From: Bacteroidales bacterium
GTDB lineage: Bacteria; Bacteroidota; Bacteroidia; Bacteroidales; Paludibacteraceae
DNA length: 29,619 bases
Reading direction: 5' to 3'
Assembly: GCA_900767385.1 (NCBI GenBank)
Contig: CAAFYY010000101.1
Span: forward strand, 1-29,619
Shown here: positions 24,007-29,619 of the stretch, piece after piece
Position numbering within the stretch: the stretch's first letter is position 1
Layout: each line of letters starts with the position of its first letter
Notes under the pieces: model-generated
The model's database searches: none
The model's input: the letters and a program-made list of their open reading frames with translations, nothing else
Told to the model about the DNA's origin: nothing
Position numbers and translations under genes: made by a program

Positions 24007-24513
24007 TTAATCGAGATATAAAATTAATTGCTTTATGCAGAGGATAGCCACCCACACGCCATAGACGAGTTTGATTCCCGTGCCAAGCATGATGCCCATA
24101 AAAGTCTTGAACCCAACTTTCAGGGCGTTGCCCAACTGCTGAGAGGCGATGAATTGTCCGATCACAGCACCCACCAACGCACCCACTACGATGCCGAACG
24201 TAGGAACCACAAGGCCCAAGGCCATACCAATGAAACAGCCCCAGATGCTCGCTTTGCTTCCGCCCGACTGTTTGGTAGCGATTACGGGGAGGAAGTTGTC
24301 GAGCAGTGTCACTGTCACTGCCAGCAATCCGAGCACCACCAGTTGTGTGGTTGAAAACTGCGACATCCTCATCCACTGCATCCACCACATCGCCACATAG
24401 GCAATGGGCGGACCGGGCAGCACTGGCACAAAAGCACCCGCAATGCCAAGACCCAGCAAAAGAGCCAATACGAGCATCTTTGCCACTGTGGCTATGGTGA
24501 TGGCGGTCAACAT
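24007..24513 (-). CDS. DUF456 family membrane protein
   Basis: The start chosen is ATG 24513 (MLTAITIATVAKML), giving 168 residues, the usual size; the frame extends to 24603 but the putative -7 box at 24561-24568 lies inside that extension. Several TM segments with many Gly and Ala are visible, including LGLGIAGAFVPVLPGPPIAYVAMWW near the N-terminus and PTFGIVVGALVGAVIGQFIA, both typical of DUF456 (PF04306). Function is unknown. It is probably the first gene of the minus-strand unit that continues with the low-complexity protein and the OMP. Confidence 0.88.
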   Translation of the reverse strand: MLTAITIATVAKMLVLALLLGLGIAGAFVPVLPGPPIAYVAMWWMQWMRMSQFSTTQLVVLGLLAVTVTLLDNFLPVIATKQSGGSKASIWGCFIGMALGLVVPTFGIVVGALVGAVIGQFIASQQLGNALKVGFKTFMGIMLGTGIKLVYGVWVAILCIKQLILYLD

Positions 24514-24560
24514 CGGCGTTTCCTCTATGCCCTTGTTGAAGAGCAGACGAAAAGTCGCTG

Positions 24561-24568
24561 CAAAGATA
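24561..24568 (-). promoter_or_regulatory. Putative -7 element of the DUF456 operon
   Basis: On the minus strand these bases read TATCTTTG, fitting TAnnTTTG, 47 nt upstream of the chosen start. No convincing TTTG at -33. Confidence 0.55.
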
Positions 24569-24603
24569 CTATTTTTGAAAAGAAAATCCACCGATGCACA
24601 CAA

Positions 24604-24877
24604 GAAATTACCGTCAAAACACAGGTTCTGTCTTTAGTGCATTTTTTCGCTTCACTCCCCCCCTACAGTCCATACCATCTGACAGAAGTCACACACCATT
24701 CAACATCTCGTGCACGATGTGCGCAGACAGCATCATGCAGCCGAGCTTTGCTTTTTCTACAGGCCAATGAGAGACTGCTGAATAGATTCATACTTCTTCT
24801 TATGAATCGAGGACACTGCCATTCCTGTTCCCCACAAAGCATATCTCAAGAATAGTTCACTAAACGATGGTTATTTG
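24604..24877. other. Gene-free stretch
   Basis: No credible gene was seen. A plus-strand frame of 72 codons at 24637-24855 has no family resemblance and atypical composition (Ser, Cys, His rich). Base composition changes around here from the G+C-richer left part to the AT-richer right part (by eye). Confidence 0.5.
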
Positions 24878-24915
24878 AACAAAAAGAAAACCCCAAAAGT
24901 TGTTAACTCTTGGGG
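24878..24915 (-). terminator. Terminator of the C25 peptidase/lipoprotein unit
   Basis: On the minus strand CCCCAAGAGTT (24915-24905) pairs with AACTTTTGGGG (24901-24891) with one mismatch and a 3-nt loop, followed by TTTTCTTTTTG. Confidence 0.8.
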
Positions 24916-24940
24916 CATTCTATATTATGTAAGTGAAGGT

Positions 24941-25577
24941 TTATTTGTTCATCAGGTCAACCAATTCCCAACGGTGACCGTCTCTATCAATAAACCAGAT
25001 TGTACCTTTCCCACGAACAGCGATTCCGCCGCCGTCGTATTTTTCTTGTTCAAGATAATGAGGTACACGTAGATAAAGTGTGTCGGACAAAACTTCTGTT
25101 ATATTGCTATAGTCTCTATTGATATATCCGCTGTAGTTTGGCCCTCCGTCAAAAAAAAGATATGTTCTTTGCGATTCATCGTGAAATTGCATATAATAAT
25201 CATATACAGATGTTCCAACTAATTCAGAAAATTGACGATTTATGATTAAGAAAATTGCGCTCTGAAATGCAAACAATCCCAATATGCTTGGAATCTGGTG
25301 ATTCCACAAAATTATTTGGATCATAGTCTTCATCTCCTTCGTGTGGGTATCCATTGAATAACTGAAACTTCTCCGTCACCTCGAAAACCATGGAGTCGTT
25401 TTCTTCGTTAACGTAAGCAAACATATCTCCTACTTGGTAATCTTGCCAATAATCTAGGTCTCCCCAAGTAACACGTGTAACATTGGGTGTGTTTGGATTA
25501 TTGCAAGAAAAGAGCGTTGCAGTGAGGATAATTGAACTGCACAAGACTAAAACAAGGTTCAAACTATGTTTTTTCAT
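24941..25577 (-). pseudogene. Frameshifted lipoprotein gene, unknown function
   Basis: Two overlapping minus-strand frames make one gene. The first (from 25577) gives MKKHSLNLVLVLCSSIILTA, an SPII signal with lipobox LFSC, and runs to a stop at 25224 (ending NFLNHKSSIF). The second continues with SELVGTSVYDYYMQFHDES and ends WFIDRDGHRWELVDLMNK at 24941. The frames join at a TTTT run near 25229-25232; removing one T gives a single 211-residue lipoprotein. The total span (637 bp) is one base over a multiple of three. The gene lies 12 bp after the C25 peptidase gene and was likely co-expressed. No family recognised. The shift could be a real mutation, phase-variable slippage or a sequencing error. 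Confidence 0.78.
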
Positions 25578-25589
25578 AAGATAATAATT

Positions 25590-27695
25590 TTAGTGTTGAA
25601 CAATAAATTTTTCTACAATATGTTGATTGTTGTCTGACTTTAGCACGGCAAAATATAATCCGTTAGGTAAAGACGAGACGTCCATTTGGTTAGCGGTGCT
25701 TTCCAAGACAATTATTCCTGATGTATTATAGATTGTTGTTCTTGTCACATTGAAACCTTTTGATGATACGATGTAAATTTCATTGGAAGTGACAGTCGGG
25801 TGTATATTGGCAGTTTCCGAAACTTTGGTTTGGACAGAATTGTTTCTTGGGTTGCCAGTCAATCTATCTAAACCTAATATGTATAGTGATGGATCGCCAA
25901 AGAAATTGTATTTTTTTACTTGACGACGTTTCCATTTAGTTATACAATTTAGGTAGTATTTGCTGGTGCCGTCTATGGTCATAGAGGTGATTGTTTTGTT
26001 CTTTTGGTCCAAAAGTTGTGAGAATACTTCAAGGGCTAATCTGTTGTTGGCGTGAGTATACGAAACAACACTGGCTCCAAAATGAGAGGCTGCGCCAGAA
26101 GAGAATTCTGTCAATAAATACCTGGCATACGAATAGAAATATGAGGAACCTAATATGTGTCCGCCTGTATTGCAAGTGAAGGCAAAACTTAAGGGGAAGT
26201 AGTTTGTGTCGTCCTGATGAAGGTTATTTATTGCATTATAATCAAAACTATAGGGGTCGCCTAAATATGTATACCATCCATGACCACGATATATCATTAT
26301 CCAAGTATTACGTTCAAGTCTGTCTGATATAATATGTGAAGGATTTGGTTGGTTTCTTCCGTCTGTCAAAACGAACGGATAGGATAATTGCTGATAGATT
26401 TTTCTATCAATATTTTTCAGCGCGTTGTAAAATTGTTTTCCTTCTATAGGACTTGGGTTACCCAAGAGATTGTTATTACCAATACCAGAGAATGCCTGTG
26501 TATATAGGTTTGTCCTGAGTTCATCTGCCAATCCAAGTTCTGTTGTAATCGTTTTATTTACAATGTTTGTTACATCAGACTCCAATGTGACTGGCCATCT
26601 ACCAAGATGGACAGATGGTGTAAGATAGTGGTCCTCTTGATCCACATCTATATAATTAAGACAGGCGTAATAGATGTCGGTTGGCGGATTGATAGAATCC
26701 TGCCAAACACCAGCAGACATTGGAATGATGTCGTCATCACCGACCAATAACACAAATCTTGGGCGAGTCCTTTGGTCATCATAAAGACCCTTCAAGAAAG
26801 ACCTTGTTCCTGAAGCACCCAAAGAAGCATAGTTGTTTGGATAGACTTCAACATCGTAGCCCATATGTGTCTTATAATCAACGAAAGGTTGCAAGACATC
26901 AACAAATTCAGGACTTGTAAGAATGGCATAACGTCCTTTGTACATCGCCGTTTGTTCAAAACCGAGTCCCTCGTAATTGTCATAGTATAGAAGTGCATCT
27001 TCAGAATGACTGCCCAAAAGGTAGTCTTGCATCATATCCAACAAGGAGGAACCGTCAAACTTAATCGTGTATTTAATGTGTGATGCAACTCGAATGGTAT
27101 TTTCAAATATTGCGCTTATCACACGTCGTCTTGGAATATATTGTACGGGAACAATACCAAAATGGATGCCTTTGGTACCATAGATATTGTATATTCCCGA
27201 AATATCATACCATTGGTCATACCAATCTCTACCATCACTGGCATAATAGGTTGAATCATATTGCACTACAATCTCAGTTCCTTCAAAACCGTCTTGATAT
27301 GGGTAATACGGTTTTTGCAAGTAAATACCTGTTTGATAATCGCTTCCCCTGTCATAAATCAAGCATTCTACCCTGATGTTGCGTGCGTCATCTGGGAGTT
27401 GCAGCTCTAAAGGTCTAATGGGAAGTGTAGGACGTCCAATATCATCCAATTCACGATATAGTCCAAAGTAGTCTGCAGGAAAAACAATTTTAGAAAAGAC
27501 TTCTCCACTATAAAGTGTGTCTAATTGCTCCATATAATCCATACCTACATAGTCTATTACATAGGAAGAATCAGTGATTGTAATCGTAATGCCGTTACTT
27601 GGAGTAACCGTGATGTCGCACCAACCTTTGAGAGGTGCAAGTAGCAATAAGCATACTGCTACAAAGAAAAGTTTTGTTCTCTTCATAAGCATCAT
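25590..27695 (-). CDS. Gingipain-like C25 cysteine peptidase with T9SS sorting domain
   Basis: The 701-residue product (start 27695; ATG 27686, MKRTKLFF, is equally possible) begins with a Sec signal (FFVAVCLLLLAPLKGWC). The peptidase C25 fold (PF01364) spans about residues 245-600: YAILTSPEFVDVLQPFVDYKTHMGYDVEVY at the start, FVLLVGDDDIIP, then catalytic His 472 in YRGHGWYTYLG and catalytic Cys 508 in AFTCNTGGHI. The last about 75 residues are a T9SS type A sorting domain (TTIYNTSGIIVLES, LPNGLYFAVLKSD, EKFIVQH). It should be exported across the outer membrane and anchored or released there. It has its own consensus promoter and is followed by a lipoprotein gene. Specificity is unknown. Confidence 0.92.
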   Translation of the reverse strand: MMLMKRTKLFFVAVCLLLLAPLKGWCDITVTPSNGITITITDSSYVIDYVGMDYMEQLDTLYSGEVFSKIVFPADYFGLYRELDDIGRPTLPIRPLELQLPDDARNIRVECLIYDRGSDYQTGIYLQKPYYPYQDGFEGTEIVVQYDSTYYASDGRDWYDQWYDISGIYNIYGTKGIHFGIVPVQYIPRRRVISAIFENTIRVASHIKYTIKFDGSSLLDMMQDYLLGSHSEDALLYYDNYEGLGFEQTAMYKGRYAILTSPEFVDVLQPFVDYKTHMGYDVEVYPNNYASLGASGTRSFLKGLYDDQRTRPRFVLLVGDDDIIPMSAGVWQDSINPPTDIYYACLNYIDVDQEDHYLTPSVHLGRWPVTLESDVTNIVNKTITTELGLADELRTNLYTQAFSGIGNNNLLGNPSPIEGKQFYNALKNIDRKIYQQLSYPFVLTDGRNQPNPSHIISDRLERNTWIMIYRGHGWYTYLGDPYSFDYNAINNLHQDDTNYFPLSFAFTCNTGGHILGSSYFYSYARYLLTEFSSGAASHFGASVVSYTHANNRLALEVFSQLLDQKNKTITSMTIDGTSKYYLNCITKWKRRQVKKYNFFGDPSLYILGLDRLTGNPRNNSVQTKVSETANIHPTVTSNEIYIVSSKGFNVTRTTIYNTSGIIVLESTANQMDVSSLPNGLYFAVLKSDNNQHIVEKFIVQH

Positions 27696-27718
27696 ACATT
27701 ACGTTATTATAGTTCGGC

Positions 27719-27750
27719 AAAAGTACTAAAACGAAACAAAAGATGCAAAA
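27719..27750 (-). promoter_or_regulatory. Promoter of the C25 peptidase gene
   Basis: On the minus strand TTTG (27750-27747), 20 nt, then TACTTTTG (27726-27719): full consensus match. The start codon is 24-33 nt downstream. Confidence 0.8.
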
Positions 27751-28089
27751 AATTTGACAAAAAAAAATCAGGTTGCTCTTATAAAATGCTGACTGTCAAA
27801 ATTGAATATACACAACACAAATTATTCCCACCTACATAGCTTTTCGCAAAAATTGTCGGAGACCATGCAAGACCTGCACGATGTCGCTTGCAGAAAAGGA
27901 CCTATCATGAAAAACAAAAACCGAGATCACAAGAGATCACAGCTGAAAGTCGTGATTCCTTGATGATCAATGATTTCTCATTACAATTTCTATATTTACA
28001 CGTAGCACCGGAAAGAATTTCTTTATCGTAATCTCTTCACTCCAATTTCTTGCGCAAGCAATACCCCATTCCACAACCGAAACACTCTT

Positions 28090-28234
28090 TTTGCTAAGTG
28101 TACGCAAACAAAAACTATCGTGCACGGAGTTTGTGCAAGGTGACACAAACACAAAACTCTAATACATGTTAAAAAAAGACGATTGACAGTTAATGCACGC
28201 ACAACTTCCCAAACTTTGTGCGAGTTGACACAAA
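28090..28234. repeat. Three dyad-symmetric elements
   Basis: Site 1 (28090-28108) has arms TTTGC and GCAAA. Site 2 (28130-28149, TTTGTGCAAGGTGACACAAA) and site 3 (28215-28234, TTTGTGCGAGTTGACACAAA) have arms TTTGTG and CACAAA and differ from each other at only two positions. Sites 2 and 3 start 85 bp apart, close to eight helical turns. They could be operator sites or remnants of a repeat family. Confidence 0.55.
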
Positions 28235-28283
28235 ACGCAAACCGAACCACCCCGAACTTACTGCAAGTTGCAGCGAGAGTATT

Positions 28284-28440
28284 CCTCAACAAAAAGCCCG
28301 AACAGCATAATTAACGGCAGTCCATCACAGCGGTTGAAACAGTTCGTCCCGATTGCAGGACAGACAATCGAAGCGGAATCCGTCTGGTTTCAGATTGTCA
28401 GCATTGCACTGCGGGAAGTCCGGGGTGCAGCCATGGTTTG
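28284..28440. other. GC-richer block, unidentified remnant or non-coding element
   Basis: This block stands out from its AT-rich surroundings. On the minus strand two broken frames look peptide-like (PQCNADNLKPDGFRFDC in one; CPAIGTNCFNRCDGLPL in another), with stops in each. Small dyads such as CGATTG/CAATCG (28351-28371) and TGCAC/GTGCA are present. It could be an insertion-sequence remnant or a structured RNA; I cannot tell. Confidence 0.35.
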
Positions 28441-28500
28441 CTTAAAGACTGTAAGCAAACAAGCAAATTTCATAGTATCAGCGATTTTTATCAGCAAAAA

Positions 28501-28532
28501 TTTGGTGGTTTCAAAAATAATGATTAGTTTTG
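28501..28532 (+). promoter_or_regulatory. Promoter of the T9SS/lipoprotein pair
   Basis: TTTG (28501-28504), 20 nt, TAGTTTTG (28525-28532): full consensus match, about 40 nt before the start of the signal-peptide coding region. Confidence 0.8.
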
Positions 28533-28572
28533 CCAACACAAAGTAATCAAATTTAATCAAAACAACAGATTT

Positions 28573-29298
28573 ATAAAAAAGCGACTTTCATCAATTTTGC
28601 TAACTTGCGCATTCCTCGCAGTCAGTCTGGCTTCTAATGCCCGAGTGTACTATGTTGCCAATCCTGGTGTCGGAAACGGAAACAATTCTGGAGACTCCTG
28701 GGGTAATGCTGCACCAGATATTCAGTTTGTAATAACCCCTGCAAATTACCCTATTAATAGAGTTCAGTTCATCCAAGATGGCGACACCATATTCGTTGCC
28801 CAAGGCACTTATGACCATATTTGTCTTCACTTCGGTGGTTATAACGTAAATGGAACAACGATAAACAGCTCTGGTTTAAGCAAGTTACATATTTTGGGTG
28901 GTTTCAAAGGTTCAGAGACCTCGTTGGCACAACGTACAAATTGGCGCTCGTATCCAAGCATTATCAGCCCTTCAAACGAAAACAAAGGCAATTCCAAAGA
29001 TGGAGTGGATGACAAACTTTTCAATGACACTATCACATACCAAAAACCATCCCATAATATTCAAGAACCAATCACAGCATCCACAGTATATACTGCTGGC
29101 TCAACAATACCTTTGTTCAATCTTCCAACTGCAAGCCATGTGATGCTATACGACATACAAGGCAGAATGTTGAATAGGACTTTTGTTGTGAACAATGAGT
29201 TCTCTATGCAAACACCAAATATTCCAGGCCTCTACATTATCGTAGTGGAAAATAATGGAACTATCGTCAATACAACAAAAATCATCGTATCAAAATGA
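28573..29298 (+). CDS. Short secreted protein: beta-helix-type N-terminus plus T9SS sorting domain
   Basis: The signal peptide reads KKRLSSILLTCAFLAVSLASNA, but the codon where Met is expected (28573-28575) is ATA; the next near-start is TTG 28597, which would drop the basic residues. The mature start VYYVANPGVGNGNNSGDSWG and the GGFKGSETSLAQRTNWRSYPSII segment are typical of the first part of Bacteroidota right-handed beta-helix/adhesin-like proteins. A short linker then leads into a T9SS type A domain (HVMLYDIQGRMLNRTF, IPGLYIIVVENNG, KIIVSK). At about 240 residues it is much shorter than usual relatives, so an internal deletion is likely. It overlaps the next gene by four bases (ATGA). Confidence 0.72.
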   Translation: MKKRLSSILLTCAFLAVSLASNARVYYVANPGVGNGNNSGDSWGNAAPDIQFVITPANYPINRVQFIQDGDTIFVAQGTYDHICLHFGGYNVNGTTINSSGLSKLHILGGFKGSETSLAQRTNWRSYPSIISPSNENKGNSKDGVDDKLFNDTITYQKPSHNIQEPITASTVYTAGSTIPLFNLPTASHVMLYDIQGRMLNRTFVVNNEFSMQTPNIPGLYIIVVENNGTIVNTTKIIVSK

Positions 29299-29498
29299 AT
29301 ATAAGAAAATCCGTTTTTGTAAACTTTCTATTGGTTGGCTTGATTTTTTTGAGCGTTTCTTGTAAGGTGGTGGTTGAGCCATTAGCCAAAGATGCGACCT
29401 TCTATCAGTGGAGGACGAATCAACTTAGCACGCAGTTGTATACCGAGGATTACTTCCGTGCAAATTCTGGTGCAAATTTTATTTACACAGGGGTATAA
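29295..29498 (+). pseudogene. Lipoprotein gene truncated by an insertion sequence
   Basis: ATG 29295 overlaps the stop of the preceding gene. The frame gives MNIRKSVFVNFLLVGLIFLS followed by VSC, an SPII signal with lipobox, then DATFYQWRTNQLSTQLYTED and stops at 29496-29498. The stop coincides with the likely left end of the IS3-family element, so the original 3' part was probably displaced by the insertion. The residual 67-residue product has no recognised family. Its pairing with a T9SS protein mirrors the peptidase/lipoprotein pair on the other strand. Confidence 0.65.
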
Positions 29499-29619
29499 TA
29501 GTCCCCGTAATTTAGACAACCACAATAATACAAATATTATTGTTACTTTTGTGGTTTAAAAATCCAATTGTACTATGGGTAGACCAAGTAAATTTGATGC
29601 AGCTTTCAAAGCCAAGGTG
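29497..29619 (+). mobile_element. Left end of an IS3-family insertion sequence (continues beyond window)
   Basis: The end is placed near 29497-29500 where TAGTCCCCGTAATTTAGACA begins, a plausible terminal inverted repeat. An internal dyad (AACCACAA 29517-29524 with TTGTGGTT) and a -7-like TACTTTTG (29544-29551) precede the transposase start. The exact end and target duplication need the right end, which is outside the window. Confidence 0.7.
29575..29619 (+). CDS. IS3-family transposase OrfA, N-terminal 15 residues
   Basis: ATG 29575 encodes MGRPSKFDAAFKAKV before the window ends. This is the usual start of the helix-turn-helix OrfA of IS3-family elements (compare the common pattern R-x-K-[FY]-x-x-x-FKxKVALEA). 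The rest, and OrfB with the DDE domain, should lie to the right. Confidence 0.75.
   Translation, partial: MGRPSKFDAAFKAKV

Larger units (their letters stand above)
27751..28500. other. Gene-free region between divergent T9SS genes
   Basis: About 750 bp without a credible coding region on either strand; the frames of 61-92 codons lack family resemblance. It contains three dyad sites (28090-28234) and a GC-richer block (28284-28440), described separately. A short direct repeat GAGATCACAA/GAGATCACA is found near 27923-27942. Confidence 0.6.

Noticed and set aside
24637..24855. Plus-strand 72-codon frame in the spacer
   Set aside because: No promoter fit, no signal, no family; composition unlike neighbouring genes.
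28268..28546. Plus-strand 92-codon frame before the T9SS gene
   Set aside because: It runs through the promoter of the next gene and shows no conserved pattern.

Overview
The window reads as a chromosomal segment of a Bacteroidota member, most likely order Bacteroidales (Prevotella-like; genus is an inference). Supporting signs are repeated Bacteroidota-type promoters (TTTG, about 20 nt, TAnnTTTG), type IX secretion (T9SS) C-terminal sorting domains on at least three loci, a gingipain-like C25 peptidase, a LytS/LytTR two-component pair, a DUF3987 remnant and many SPII lipoproteins.

Left part (1-6304): a LytS-type histidine kinase (cut by the window edge) overlaps a LytTR response regulator. 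It is followed by a four-gene efflux operon: TolC-like outer membrane protein, periplasmic adaptor lipoprotein, ABC ATPase and MacB-like permease. The two-component pair probably controls this exporter. A long imperfect inverted repeat brackets the -7 promoter element of the operon.

Middle (6403-13581): a small C_GCAxxG_C_C redox-type protein (minus strand), a YebC-family regulator, dapF, a four-helix-bundle/zinc-ribbon fusion flanked by similar short repeats, then a graveyard: a DUF3987 fragment followed by a T9SS gene reduced to promoter, C-terminal sorting domain and terminator. Next come valS, a tiny lipoprotein ORF and a small membrane protein that converge and overlap.

13711-21087: a metal-efflux operon starts with a small histidine-rich membrane protein and continues with CzcB-, CzcA- and CzcC-like subunits (HME-RND, divalent-cation type by its motif). 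Between its terminator and the promoter of an EamA transporter lies an unusual nine-unit 41-42 bp array with a variable palindromic core in each unit.

21169-24513 (minus strand): a DUF456 membrane protein, a secreted Tyr/Gly/His-rich low-complexity protein and an OmpP1/FadL-type outer membrane protein, probably one operon.

24604-29619: by eye AT-richer and accessory in character. A C25 peptidase with a T9SS sorting domain is followed by a frameshifted lipoprotein gene (minus strand). Across a roughly 900 bp gene-free stretch with dyad repeats lies a divergent, shrunken T9SS beta-helix-type gene overlapping a lipoprotein gene that is cut by the left end of an IS3-family element running off the window. 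The two T9SS-protein/lipoprotein pairs and the amount of decay suggest a fast-evolving surface-protein region.
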